Shown: positions 36,601 through 44,232, numbered from the stretch's first letter. The stretch is 64,000 bases of DNA from Streptomyces sp. Ncost-T10-10d (GCF_900091955.1 NZ_FMDF01000149.1:31189-95188); one strand, 5' to 3'. Notes: generated by a model not told the origin, from the sequence alone. Numbers and translations: made by a program.

Positions 36601-38047
36601 GCCTGTCGGTGAGACCGGCCTGAAGAGTCAGTCCGGCGGCCCGTGCCGGGTGCTCGACCGCGGTGCGCAGATCGGCCGTGGTCATCGGTGGTACGGCCAG
36701 CTGATTGACGGCGAGGGCGCGGACGAGTCCGGGATGGTCGAGGCAACTGCCGTAGTGGTCGGCGCGCAGGCTCACCACGATGCGCGGCCCGCCCGGCTCC
36801 TGCTGGGTGAGGACGGAGATGAAGCGGGCGCGCTCTTCGGCGTCCTGGCAACGGGTGAAGACTTCCTCGAACTGGTCGACGACCAGCAGCCGACAGGGCC
36901 GGTGCCCGGGAAGGGGTGGCGCCAGGCGACCTTCGCCGAGCGCGGCGCGCACCTCCGCCAGGGGCCGATCGGTGTACCCGGCCCACAGTTCGGCCAGTTG
37001 ACCCATGGGGCGTGGCCCGGGCGCGGGCAGCAGAAATACGGGCCACGCCTCCTCGTCGTTCTCCAGCCGGGCGATGAGCCCGGCGCGCAACAACGACGAC
37101 TTGCCGACACCGGACGCGCCGACCAGGACCAGCGGACCCGGTACGGATGTTTTCACTGCGGCCAGCAGGCTTTCGGTGAGTGCGTCACGGCCGTGGAAGT
37201 AGCCGCTGTCCTCCGCGCGGAAGGACTCCATGCCCGGATACGGGCAGGGCACATCGGCCGGTGGGGCGTCTTCCGGTCCGGGGGCGTCGCGATAGGCGGG
37301 ATTGCGCGCGAGAACCAGGTCGCCGAGCGTTCCCTCGCTCTGGCGGTACGGGCGGGCGGGGCCGTCCCTCAACGCCCGGTCGAGAGCGGCGTGGACCTGG
37401 TCGAGGGTGAGCAGCGGCGGGCCGGACGGGTCGCCGCTCTCCAGCAGGTCGAGCAGCCGCCCTGTGAACAGCGTGTGTCGCTCCCCTGCGGGCGCGTACG
37501 AAAGGTCGTAGTACGAGGCGGAGCTGAGCAGGAAGCCGCCACGGGGCCGCACGGCGGCGAACGGGTTGACTCCACGGCCGCTGCCGGGCATGGCCGCCCG
37601 CCCCGAGAAACAGCAGTCGAGGATGACGGCGCTGCCGTCGACGGCCTGGCCGAGCAGGCCCTTGATGATGTGGTAGGACACCGTGCCCGCGATCTCTTCC
37701 GCGGATCGGCTCGTTCGGGTGGCCAAGTACAGCTCGTTGCCCGGTCCGAGCAGTCCGTGGCCCACGTAGTGGAACAGGACCGGGCCGGTCGCCTCGGCCA
37801 CGACGTGCTCGACGGCGGCGATGACGTCCGTGGGGCCGGCGTCGGCAGGGACGCGGTGGACGCGTTCTGCAGGTATCCCGCAGACGGCTTGCAGCACGCG
37901 CTGGAGGTCGTCGAGCGTCGTGTCGACGGACGGGATTTCCCGGAGGGTCGAACCGGGCACATGGCGGCCGGTACCGATCAGGATCGCGTGCGTACCGGGC
38001 GAGGCGAGACCCGGACCGGGCCGGGTCTCGCCCGATCCGACGGTCAC
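33671..38047 (-). CDS. Caspase-like / nSTAND1 NTPase / WD40 conflict-system protein
   Basis: A 1458-residue multidomain protein. Residues about 15-245 form a caspase-like C14 peptidase domain, with catalytic His97 in FHYVGHGLL and Cys146 in VILDCCFSGRA. A STAND-type NTPase of the nSTAND1 kind follows at about 270-690: entry motif YPGMESFRAEDSGYFHGRD, Walker A GASGVGKSS (Lys316), and Walker B CRLLVVDQFEEVF. One membrane helix lies at about 701-720 (LGAVALVLCLAVTAAVIAV), then a linker. Next come 14 WD40 blades (about 760-1440), enough for two seven-bladed propellers. The usual model is sensing by the propellers, NTP-driven oligomerisation and proteolysis that kills or shuts down the cell. The GTG start overlaps the EACC1-like gene stop by 4 bp. 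Confidence 0.9.
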   Translation of the reverse strand: MTVGSGETRPGPGLASPGTHAILIGTGRHVPGSTLREIPSVDTTLDDLQRVLQAVCGIPAERVHRVPADAGPTDVIAAVEHVVAEATGPVLFHYVGHGLLGPGNELYLATRTSRSAEEIAGTVSYHIIKGLLGQAVDGSAVILDCCFSGRAAMPGSGRGVNPFAAVRPRGGFLLSSASYYDLSYAPAGERHTLFTGRLLDLLESGDPSGPPLLTLDQVHAALDRALRDGPARPYRQSEGTLGDLVLARNPAYRDAPGPEDAPPADVPCPYPGMESFRAEDSGYFHGRDALTESLLAAVKTSVPGPLVLVGASGVGKSSLLRAGLIARLENDEEAWPVFLLPAPGPRPMGQLAELWAGYTDRPLAEVRAALGEGRLAPPLPGHRPCRLLVVDQFEEVFTRCQDAEERARFISVLTQQEPGGPRIVVSLRADHYGSCLDHPGLVRALAVNQLAVPPMTTADLRTAVEHPARAAGLTLQAGLTDRLLHDLRQGGRAGLPFLAHALRETWLRRSGAVLTLAGYQATGGIWQAVTTTTEKLYQELDDSGRAALRELLLRMVHVTADGSDAVRRRIPTSTLLPSRHDAALVDRLVAARLVTINQDSAQISHEALLHAWPRLRRWIDEDRAELRLRQQISDDADAWLAAGRDKAFLYRGTRLQSASELLEQDRLPRDPVGDFLAKSRAAEGAERALEARRIRRLKQALGAVALVLCLAVTAAVIAVQQRGTADAQRRLATYRALRAEAENLGATQPQTALRLGVAAYRLQPSAEARSALFDTLAQSHFAGRTRLTGRPFHTTVLSADGGTLAVDDLDDRRRVLLWDVRVPGEQRRLAAFTACQDELSGVSFSPDGATLAVSCEDGTIGLWKVRGPTPPDRIVTLRVTALPGKAETVRFSPDGRTLGAVGWWKSNASFGALVLWDMRNSTQPRRLGIRRGVYDSEQLEFSADGRTLATANGTVMASEDPPDKDSITHRGGATLWDITDRAHPKSLTRFEGVEETLAFSPDGRRLVTTDGGTIQMWNISTPAKPRRERSWNGHKTYVTAFAFRADGKILATGSMDETVVLWNVTDPVNPSKALTLSQHDRTVESVAFSTDGRQLVSAAADEVIRWKATVRGPRAVEALGQEGSVSGLDISPDGKLLATGGNRETVDLWDFTHPLRPKRLASLTGHTKGIEAVAFSPDGRALVSGDTAGALLFWDLTDPARPRRTATVRRPHQIFSLAFSPRGTTVVAIDGIFLTGSATLWNVEDLDRPRAQGAFSNAGLTYAPRFSPDGRLLALPTQLNATLWDLNPATKPVELPSGNPSSAFAPDGTTLATGDIDKPVLLWDISDPRHPRKIADVTEPEDGDFRSFAFHPQGNLLAGAGEDGDIVLWAVGERSRPHRAATLTELTDSVEIVRFTPDGRYLLGADGRNVLLWDLDDFPDISADTIEQACAVAGGGLTREEWDRYVPGLPYRQTCPSP

Positions 38048-38445
38048 GGGGTGCGCGGTACGTCGCTGCCGGGTTCGGTGGACACCCGGACCACGTCGGC
38101 GGCCAGTTGCCTGGCCAGCGTCGCCGTCTGCTGGGCGTCCAGCCCGCGTACATGGTCCGACGAAATCGTGATCTCCGTGCCGTCGGGCCGGGTGATGGTG
38201 ATGGTCTGGCTGCCGCGCCGGGTCTGCGCCCAGGCGACGACGGCCCCGGCGAACACCGCGGCCACCCCGCCGGGGGCCAGCAGCGCGATCAGTGCGTCGG
38301 CTCCGAGACCCATGGCCCCGGCAGGCAGGTCGCCCCCGTCACCGACGCGAATCCGGCCGCGCAAACGCGGCTCCTCACTCAGCCAGTTCCGTAACGCGTG
38401 GGTGTGGGACCGGCCTTCACCCTGGACAGTGATGACTGCGCGCAT
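38044..38445 (-). CDS. EACC1-like small membrane protein (conflict-system component)
   Basis: A 133-residue protein matching the pattern I know as effector-associated constant component 1. A short ferredoxin-like N-terminal part (MRAVITVQGEGRSHTHALRN, LRGRIRVGDGGDLPAGAMG) precedes a hydrophobic segment at about 50-75 (ADALIALLAPGGVAAVFAGA). A beta-rich ending contains ITITRPDGTEITISSDHVRG. EACC1 genes lie directly before multidomain effector NTPases in actinobacterial and cyanobacterial conflict systems, exactly as here (GTGA overlap with the caspase gene). Its role is unclear; it may be an adaptor or regulator of the effector. Confidence 0.8.
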   Translation of the reverse strand: MRAVITVQGEGRSHTHALRNWLSEEPRLRGRIRVGDGGDLPAGAMGLGADALIALLAPGGVAAVFAGAVVAWAQTRRGSQTITITRPDGTEITISSDHVRGLDAQQTATLARQLAADVVRVSTEPGSDVPRTP

Positions 38446-38673
38446 GACATGCAGCTTACGGGCCGGGGTGGTGGTGTGAGGTCAGGATCGATGTGATGGG
38501 ACAACGGGTGGCGGTGGCCGCCCCGGTGAGCGTGGCCGAGCCCGACGGCGCGCTGTGGAAAAGGCCTGCAGCGGCTTCTTCCGAGCCGGAGACCCCGGCG
38601 CCGAAATCACTGCATTCGGCGAAGTTCCCGGGGCGACGGGCCACGCGCCATCGGGGTCCTCGAAGCCCCGAGC
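38446..38673. other. Gap between the EACC1-like and GH64 genes
   Basis: 228 bp holding the minus-strand promoter region of the conflict unit. Short frames on both strands lack ribosome binding sites. No terminator for the GH64 gene is obvious. Confidence 0.3.
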
Positions 38674-39903
38674 TCAGGCCCCCACGCTCACCGTGAAGCG
38701 GCGCGGGTTGCCGTCGTTCGCGGCGCCCGAGACGTCCGGTCGGCCGTCGGGGCGTACGTCGTCGTACGGGAAGGCATAGCCGATCGGGGTGTTGGCGTGC
38801 ACCACCCGTGACCAGTGGTTGGTCGCCGCGCCCTGGTAGTAGTCGGCCGACGAGGTGCCGTTCGGCTGGTCGGGGTGGGTGAGCATCAGGGAGCGGTTGA
38901 AGCCGGCCGCGAGCCGGGCCAGCAGCGCCTTCTTGTCGTCGGGGTCCGCCGGGTTGTTGGCGAACGGGCCGTGGTTGCAGGTGAAGACGTCCTTGGAGAC
39001 CGGCTTGGTGAAGGTGTGTCCGCCGTCGAAGGTGAGGACGTCGCCGCTGACCCGGCCGGTGCGGACACCGCGACCGCCCTGGAGATCGATCCGCAGATCG
39101 GTGGAGCGGTACTTCTCCCAGACCTGGTCGATGTAGGACGTGAACACGTCGCGCAGCGGCATCTGGTCCGGACGGTCGAAGAACGGTGCCATCAGATTCT
39201 GCGGCGAGATCACGCGCAGCACGCCGCCGTCCGCACCGCGGATCACCAGCTTGTCCCACGGCCGGCCGTCGGCGGCGGCCTGGGCGGTGAGGCCGTCGGC
39301 GATCCGCTGCACCGCACCGTCCGGGAGCGGCGCCACGGTGTGCGTGGTGTCGCCCTCCAGGGTCAGGCCGATCGGCAGCGCGGTGACCAGGTCGACGTAG
39401 CTGATGTTGGCGTACAGCTGCTGAGGGTTGAAGGTGAACTCGCAGAACGACCAGGTCCGCCCGTAGTTGGCGTCCGTGGACGTCGCGAACGCCGGCTCGA
39501 CCAGGGCGGGGCCGGGGTTGAGATAGAAGGTCAGGGTGTCGTCGCGCACGAAGTAGACACGGGCACCGTACATCTGAGGCAGCGTCAGCACGACCGGTGC
39601 GCCGCCCGCCCCGTTCAGCGGGATGGCGCAGTCGACCGGCAGCGGGGTCTGCGGCGCGGCGGGGGAGTCGGGGCGATAGGCGCTGCCGTCGGCCCGCAGC
39701 AGCACCCAGCGATCGGTGCCCTGCTCATGGCCGGTGACGTAGGCGTTGACCCGGCCGGGCAACGAGCTGTTCACCAGGGCGAGTTCGCAGGTCGCGGGGG
39801 CGGCGGAGGCGTGCGGGCTCAGGGCGCTGCCCCAGACGGGGTAGGTGAGTGCGGTCGCGGAGGCGGCGGCGCCGCCCGTCAGGAACAGTCTGCGCGAAAT
39901 CAC
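38674..39903 (-). CDS. Exported family 64 beta-1,3-glucanase
   Basis: GH64 endo-type beta-1,3-glucanase, a family that releases laminaripentaose from beta-1,3-glucan. The 409-residue precursor begins with a Tat signal (ISRRLFLTGGAAASATA). The mature protein has the thaumatin-like and barrel parts, with TSTDANYGRTWSFCEFTF, NISYVDLVTALPIGLTLEG and VFTSYIDQVWEKYRSTDLRI. Also present are FTCNHGPFANN and YYQGAATNHWSRVVHANTPI. The acidic residues in these stretches are the expected catalytic pair, but I did not assign them. GTG start with GGGAG 7 nt before. A LacI/CebR-like palindrome lies 119 bp upstream. Likely role: lysis or use of fungal wall glucan. Confidence 0.9.
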   Translation of the reverse strand: MISRRLFLTGGAAASATALTYPVWGSALSPHASAAPATCELALVNSSLPGRVNAYVTGHEQGTDRWVLLRADGSAYRPDSPAAPQTPLPVDCAIPLNGAGGAPVVLTLPQMYGARVYFVRDDTLTFYLNPGPALVEPAFATSTDANYGRTWSFCEFTFNPQQLYANISYVDLVTALPIGLTLEGDTTHTVAPLPDGAVQRIADGLTAQAAADGRPWDKLVIRGADGGVLRVISPQNLMAPFFDRPDQMPLRDVFTSYIDQVWEKYRSTDLRIDLQGGRGVRTGRVSGDVLTFDGGHTFTKPVSKDVFTCNHGPFANNPADPDDKKALLARLAAGFNRSLMLTHPDQPNGTSSADYYQGAATNHWSRVVHANTPIGYAFPYDDVRPDGRPDVSGAANDGNPRRFTVSVGA

Positions 39904-40021
39904 GAGAGGACTCCCGAGGTGTGTGGGGGGCCACGGACGGGACGGCGTGCGGGAACGGGGCGGGTGCGTCCGCGGTGCGCACCACTCTCGTGATGACCGG
40001 GTTGGGCGTCAAGACTTGCGG

Positions 40022-40037
40022 TTGAGAGCGCTCTCAA
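40022..40037. promoter_or_regulatory. CebR-like palindromic operator before GH64
   Basis: TTGAGAGCGCTCTCAA, a perfect 16-bp palindrome. It resembles the TGGGAGCGCTCCCA operator of cellulose-utilisation LacI-family repressors (CebR/CelR), with the same central GAGCGCTC. It lies in the leader of the beta-glucanase gene and is also near the end of the lipoprotein gene. Confidence 0.65.
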
Positions 40038-40072
40038 AAATGGGAAGTCTTCACAACTCGACGCTTTGCGCG

Positions 40073-40528
40073 TCACGTGCGCTCGACGTGCGTGACGCGC
40101 ACGGACGCAATGTCCTGGACCGTGCCGTCTTCGATCTCCGCGTCCCGTGGCGCCGAGCTCCCCGTCTTCGTCTTCCCGGGGCCCAGCCTGTCGGCTGTCA
40201 CCCTGGTGTTCCCGAGAACATCCCCGTCCTCGTCCAGGAACTCGAACTGCGCGAAGTAACTCGCCGCCCCGATCCCGCCGTTCCTGATCGTGTAGTGCAC
40301 GACGTATGCGCGATGCCCCCGGGCCCGATGGCCCTCGAACCCTGACTTCACGATGCTGACGTCCCTCGACGGGTTCGCCGCCGAGGCCTCCTCGCTCCAG
40401 GCTCTCCCTGTCCCCGGTGTCGGGGCGCCCTCTTTCGCGGAGTCGGCGGAGTCCTTCGCACCCGAACACGCCGTGAGTAGCCCGGCAGTGGCAGCAACCG
40501 CAGCCACAGACAGCCAAAACTTGCGCAT
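40073..40528 (-). CDS. Lipoprotein with FxLYD-like domain, function unknown
   Basis: A 151-residue lipoprotein. MRKFWLSVAAVAATAGLLTAC gives a clear lipobox (LLTAC) with Cys21. A linker follows, then a beta-sandwich-like domain (VSIVKSGFEGHRARGHRAYV, VHYTIRNGGIGAASYFAQFE, FLDEDGDVLGNTRVTADRLG) of the FxLYD type seen in cell-surface proteins. The start at 40528 is chosen because of the GGGAG 9 nt upstream and the proper signal peptide; a longer upstream extension is not convincing. It stands alone. Confidence 0.75.
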   Translation of the reverse strand: MRKFWLSVAAVAATAGLLTACSGAKDSADSAKEGAPTPGTGRAWSEEASAANPSRDVSIVKSGFEGHRARGHRAYVVHYTIRNGGIGAASYFAQFEFLDEDGDVLGNTRVTADRLGPGKTKTGSSAPRDAEIEDGTVQDIASVRVTHVERT

Positions 40529-40555
40529 GACGCACTCCCTGTAGTCGAAGGGCAG

Positions 40556-41085
40556 ACCATAGCCGCGGGCCGCGGCACACAAGCCGTGGGACACGGGGTG
40601 AACCCTCTGACGGGGCAACCGTCGACCGCATGACCGAAATCTGTCGGTTTGCGGCCTGTTCCGGGAAGTCTGCCGCCGAGTCTGCCGACGTCGTCCGGGA
40701 GCGTGCGTCCGGCCGGCGAGCACTGCCGGCGAGCACGGAGGAGGCGCGGCAACCTCAACGGATCAGCCGGACCTCGTAGACCCGACCGGGCTTCGACGGG
40801 CGATCGTGGTGCCGATGCCCGTCGGTGCAGGTCGGCATAGACTTTTCCTTGCTGGTGCAGGCCGCCGCCGACCGGGATGGCCAGGATGGGCGCATTCGGG
40901 CGGGCGGGCCTGCGGAGCGCGCGGAAGCGGTGCTGGACGCGGTGATCGGTGCGGTCGTACCGGAGATCAACGGGCTCGCGATGACACGACAACCGGAAGT
41001 TGCGACCCGTCGAAGGTCGCCGAGCCGACGTTCAGGCCCAACGGTCCGGCGTACGCGGGGGCCGAAATCCCGGTGGTGTCGACCC
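40556..41085. other. Gene-poor stretch, possible gene debris
   Basis: 530 bp without a supportable gene. On the minus strand, DTTGISAPAYAGPLGLNVGS and GRVYEVRLIR look protein-like but lie in different frames without starts. On the plus strand, GIDFSLLVQAAADRDGQDGR is equally inconclusive. It is probably decayed sequence. Confidence 0.3.
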
Positions 41086-41355
41086 TCAGGCTGTGAAGCC
41101 GAGGCCGAGGAAGGCGGCCCAGGCGGCGGGCGGGACCGTGAGGACGGGGCCGTCGGTGACCTTGGAGTCGCGGATGTGTACGGCGGTGGTGTGCGTGGAG
41201 ACTTCTACGCAGTTGCCGCCCTCGCTGGCGCTGTAGCTGGACTTGCGCCAGTCGTGGGCGACTTCGACGCAGTCGCCGCCCTGGCTGCTGCTGTAGCTGG
41301 ACTTGAACCAGGCGAGAGCGGTCGAGCTGGGGGCCGGGTGTGCTGCGCGGGTCAT
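41086..41355 (-). CDS. DUF397 protein with duplicated motif
   Basis: An 89-residue DUF397 protein. The family core appears twice: WFKSSYSSSQGGDCVEVAHD and WRKSSYSASEGGNCVEVSTH, followed by the standard ending VHIRDSKVTDGPVLTVPPAA. The ATG overlaps the stop of the upstream XRE gene by 4 bp, so they are translationally coupled. DUF397 proteins act with their XRE partners in streptomycete developmental or toxin-antitoxin-like loci (abaA/whiJ/bldB type). Biochemical role not settled. Confidence 0.88.
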   Translation of the reverse strand: MTRAAHPAPSSTALAWFKSSYSSSQGGDCVEVAHDWRKSSYSASEGGNCVEVSTHTTAVHIRDSKVTDGPVLTVPPAAWAAFLGLGFTA

Positions 41356-42173
41356 GACTCTCCAAGCAGTTCGTCCAAAAGGCGCATGCTTCGTTCAGGA
41401 GAGAGCGCCTGCGAACGCAGCATCCCATATTTCTGCTGGAGAACACTGACCTCGTCGAGATCGTCGATCAGGAAGCTGATGCGTTGCCCCTCGATGTAGG
41501 CCAGCTGATCGTGATCGGGGGTCTCCAACAGCACCATCGGACCGTCCAGTGCGGCGTGCGTCTCGCGGTTGCTCGGCATGATCTGCAGCCCCAGAAAAGG
41601 GAGTTCAGCGCAACGTCTCAGGTGTCGGAGCTGCTCGCGGAGAACATGACGCCCCCCGATAGGCCGGTGCAAGATGCTCTCCTCCAGCAGGAAGTTGGCC
41701 ATCGGTCTCGGCTTGCGATCGAAGACCTTCTGGCGGTCGAGTCGCGCCGCGACCCGTTCTTCGATCTCCTCTTCCTCCAGCGGTGGATAGAGAGAGACGA
41801 AGACCGCACGCGCGTACTCCTTGGTCTGCAACTGTCCCGGGACGACCTGGTTCTCGTACGACAGCAGCGTCAGCACCTCCTGCTCGTACTCCACGAAATC
41901 CTGCACGAACGCCGGGAACCGCTCCTTCTGCGGCACCTTCGACACCGCGACCTGCAACACCCCTTTCGTGCCCAGCAGTTCGTCGAGCTGCGCTGCGAAA
42001 TCGGCCTGCAGCGGCCTGCGCCCCTGCTCGATCGACGCGATCGTGTCCTCGCCCACGCAGAACTGATCGGCCAGCGCCGCCTGCGTCATCCGGGCCGCCT
42101 TGCGGAACGTCGCCAGCTGGGCGCCGATCAGGTGCCAGGACGTGATCCGCTTGTTCTTCTTCGCCGAGTGCAT
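41352..42173 (-). CDS. XRE-family regulator with DUF5753 (Scr1-like) domain
   Basis: A 273-residue DNA-binding protein. The helix-turn-helix lies at about residues 18-70 (QLATFRKAARMTQAALADQF, CVGEDTIASIEQGRRPLQAD). The DUF5753 domain covers about 95-270 (VQDFVEYEQEVLTLLSYENQ, VVPGQLQTKEYARAV, QIMPSNRETHAALDGPMVLL). It is coupled to DUF397 and divergent from an ATP-binding regulator, the standard whiJ-like triad. It probably represses its own promoter through the palindrome upstream. Confidence 0.9.
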   Translation of the reverse strand: MHSAKKNKRITSWHLIGAQLATFRKAARMTQAALADQFCVGEDTIASIEQGRRPLQADFAAQLDELLGTKGVLQVAVSKVPQKERFPAFVQDFVEYEQEVLTLLSYENQVVPGQLQTKEYARAVFVSLYPPLEEEEIEERVAARLDRQKVFDRKPRPMANFLLEESILHRPIGGRHVLREQLRHLRRCAELPFLGLQIMPSNRETHAALDGPMVLLETPDHDQLAYIEGQRISFLIDDLDEVSVLQQKYGMLRSQALSPERSMRLLDELLGES

Positions 42174-42219
42174 GAAGTGCCTCTCCCCGTCGCGAAACCC
42201 GGATGACCCGTCAGGCCCC

Positions 42220-42236
42220 GTACAAGTGCGTTGTAC
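42220..42236. promoter_or_regulatory. Palindromic operator in the XRE/ATP-binding divergent region
   Basis: GTACAA-GTGCG-TTGTAC, a 6-bp inverted repeat with 5-bp spacer, lies 47 bp before the XRE start and 49 bp before the GTG of the divergent gene. It is a good candidate binding site for the XRE protein. Confidence 0.6.
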
Positions 42237-42284
42237 GACCCGACGCGCTGATCAACGGTAGTGACTTTGTGTGACGTTGGCTGC

Positions 42285-42881
42285 GTGAACGAACCAACTC
42301 AACTCCCTCACTTCCGCGAGGCGTTCCACCGCAGGGAACGCCGGTCCGTGCCGCTCGTACGACAGTTCGTGCGCCAGGCCCTCGTCGACTGGGCGTGCGA
42401 TTCCCGTGCCGACGACGTGTTGCTCTGCGTGAGCGAACTCGTCACCAATGCCCTCCTGCACGGCGTCCCGCCCGGTCGCGGATTCCGTACGCACCTCTAC
42501 CTGGAGCAGGCCGACGGCGTCCTGCGCGTCGAGGTCCACGACAGTGGTGACGGGGAGGTGCGCCTCGCCGACGAGGGCGCGGTGCCCGATGCGGAGGGCG
42601 GACGGGGGCTGCTGCTGGTGGCGGCGCTCGCCGACAAGTGGGGGGTGGGGGAGCGGAACCCCGGCAAGGTGGTGTGGTGCGAGTTCGAGGTGCGCGGCCG
42701 GACCCCGCTCCCGGCGTGCCGCCCTGTTTCGCGTGAGGGGCCTGGTGGGCTATCCCTGGAACGGCGACCCTCGACGGAGTCGTATCCCGTGGAAGTGGAA
42801 GGAGCCCTGCCATGGCCGACTGGTACGTGGACGACCGCTGCACCAATTGCGACGTGGCCCGACAGTTCGCGCCCGAGCTGA
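42285..42881 (+). CDS. HATPase anti-sigma-type ATP-binding protein
   Basis: A single-domain histidine-kinase-like ATPase of the RsbW/SpoIIAB-like streptomycete family. N-box VLLCVSELVTNALLHGV and G-boxes VEVHDSGDGEVR and GGRGLLLVAALADKWGV are clear. The start is uncertain: GTG 42285 or GTG 42261, neither with a good ribosome binding site. The domain ends near residue 140. The following 55 residues (to 42881) have frame-shifted-looking composition and overlap the next gene by 70 bp, so an ancestral stop may have been lost. It forms the third member of the XRE/DUF397 triad. Confidence 0.82.
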   Translation: MNEPTQLPHFREAFHRRERRSVPLVRQFVRQALVDWACDSRADDVLLCVSELVTNALLHGVPPGRGFRTHLYLEQADGVLRVEVHDSGDGEVRLADEGAVPDAEGGRGLLLVAALADKWGVGERNPGKVVWCEFEVRGRTPLPACRPVSREGPGGLSLERRPSTESYPVEVEGALPWPTGTWTTAAPIATWPDSSRPS

Positions 42882-43684
42882 TCGGAGAGGAGGAAGGGGC
42901 GTCACGGATCCTGCGGCAACCGAGCGACGAGGCGGAGAACCGGCGCTTACACGCCGCCGTCTTCGCCTGCCACACCCGCTCGATCCGGCCCGCGTCGGGG
43001 CAGCCGGACCCGGCGCTCGACCCGTTCCCGATGGCGGTGGACGACGGCGTACTGGTCTGCGGGCACAACTCCCAGCACACCGCCGGCGCCAATTCCTATC
43101 TCCTGCGGCGCCCGTCCGGCACGGTCATGATGATCGACACCCCGCGCTGGAGCCCCGGACTGGCCGAGCGGTACATGGCGACGACGGGGCCCGTCACCGA
43201 TGTGCTGCTCACCCATCGCGACCACGTCGCGCACGGGCGCCGTTACGCCGACCACTTCGGCGCCCGGATGTGGATCCACGAAGGAGATCTCGACGCGGCG
43301 CCGGACGCGGACCAGGTGATCCGGGGGCTCGACCCGGTGGAGATCGGCGAGGGTGTCACCGCCCATCCGCTGCCCGGCCACACCCGGGGCAGCGTGCTCT
43401 ATCTCGCGGACGACAGGTACTGCTTCAGCGGCGACAGCTTCTACTGGTCGCGTACGACCGGTGATCTCGAAGTCGCGGAGAGCGTGACCTGGTACTCCAT
43501 CGAGGAGTTGGCCGCCTCCCTGGCGCGGACGGCGGGGCAGTTGCAGTTCGAGTGGGTGCTGCCCGGCCACGGCGACCGGCAGCGCCGGGACGCCGACGAG
43601 ATGTCCCGGCGGCTGCACGCGCTGACGGAACGCACGGCGCTGCTGCGGCCCCGGCCGATCGACTTCACCGCCGTCCGCTGGTGA
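42812..43684 (+). CDS. Metallo-beta-lactamase-fold protein with N-terminal cysteine motif
   Basis: A 290-residue protein. Residues 1-50 carry RCTNCDVARQFAPEL and a later FACHTRSIRP, resembling the short ferredoxin-like segment fused to some MBL proteins. The MBL domain follows from about 75 with NSYLLRRPSGTVMMIDTP, PLPGHTRGSVLYL, CFSGDSFYW and WVLPGHGD. The usual HxHxDH zinc motif is altered to LTHRDH (about 133-138), so one metal ligand is missing while the later Asp and His remain. AAGGAG lies 11 nt before the ATG. It overlaps the preceding long reading frame. Substrate unknown. Confidence 0.82.
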   Translation: MADWYVDDRCTNCDVARQFAPELIGEEEGASRILRQPSDEAENRRLHAAVFACHTRSIRPASGQPDPALDPFPMAVDDGVLVCGHNSQHTAGANSYLLRRPSGTVMMIDTPRWSPGLAERYMATTGPVTDVLLTHRDHVAHGRRYADHFGARMWIHEGDLDAAPDADQVIRGLDPVEIGEGVTAHPLPGHTRGSVLYLADDRYCFSGDSFYWSRTTGDLEVAESVTWYSIEELAASLARTAGQLQFEWVLPGHGDRQRRDADEMSRRLHALTERTALLRPRPIDFTAVRW

Positions 43685-43764
43685 CGTTCCACGACCGCCG
43701 GTGACGCCTGCCGGACCGGCTCCATGCCGTCCGCAGGCGCTCGGCCGGTGAGGCGAAACCGCGG

Positions 43765-44232
43765 TCAGCCCATTGCCATGACGACCGGCTTCTCCGCGGC
43801 CATCAGCATGTACGGGGCCTCCGGATCGGCGTTCACCGCTCCGACCCACCGGTTGTAGAACGCGGTACCGGATGTCGCGGTCGAGCTTGAGTTGACCTCG
43901 AACAAGGCGAATGCCCAGACGTTCGAGCAGATCAGGACGAACTCCTGAGCAGTGACACCACGAAGGGCGGCGGTGGCCGCTCTGGACCAGCGTCGATCGT
44001 TCTCGGCGAGGTTCTCGCCGATGAAAGCCCGGAGATCACCGCGTGACGTCTGGTTGCGCTTGAAGACGCGACGGGTGAACTGCCCCTGCACGTGCTGCGA
44101 GTTGAAGGGGTAAGGGACCCACATCCAGCTCCACCCCGGCCCGGTCCCGTTCCATTCGGCTTCCGTATCCGGATAGTCGTGGTTGGAGATCACGGATCGG
44201 AAAGACTTCCCCGGAGCGTCCAGCTTGAGCAT
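43765..44232 (-). CDS. Hypothetical protein
   Basis: A 155-residue soluble protein of unknown family, starting MLKLDAPGKSFRSVISNHDY. It has an aromatic-rich segment (GPGWSWMWVPYPFNSQHVQG), a basic segment FTRRVFKRNQTSR, and helix-forming DLRAFIGENLAENDRRWSRA. The start at 44232 is preceded by AGGGGG. A reading frame running further upstream to 44397 lacks support. No signal peptide or membrane helix. It stands alone between the MBL-fold gene and the AraC remnant. Confidence 0.6.
   Translation of the reverse strand: MLKLDAPGKSFRSVISNHDYPDTEAEWNGTGPGWSWMWVPYPFNSQHVQGQFTRRVFKRNQTSRGDLRAFIGENLAENDRRWSRAATAALRGVTAQEFVLICSNVWAFALFEVNSSSTATSGTAFYNRWVGAVNADPEAPYMLMAAEKPVVMAMG

Noticed and set aside
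38493..38696. Short plus-strand frame next to GH64
   Set aside because: No ribosome binding site, composition like a shadow, no recognisable protein.
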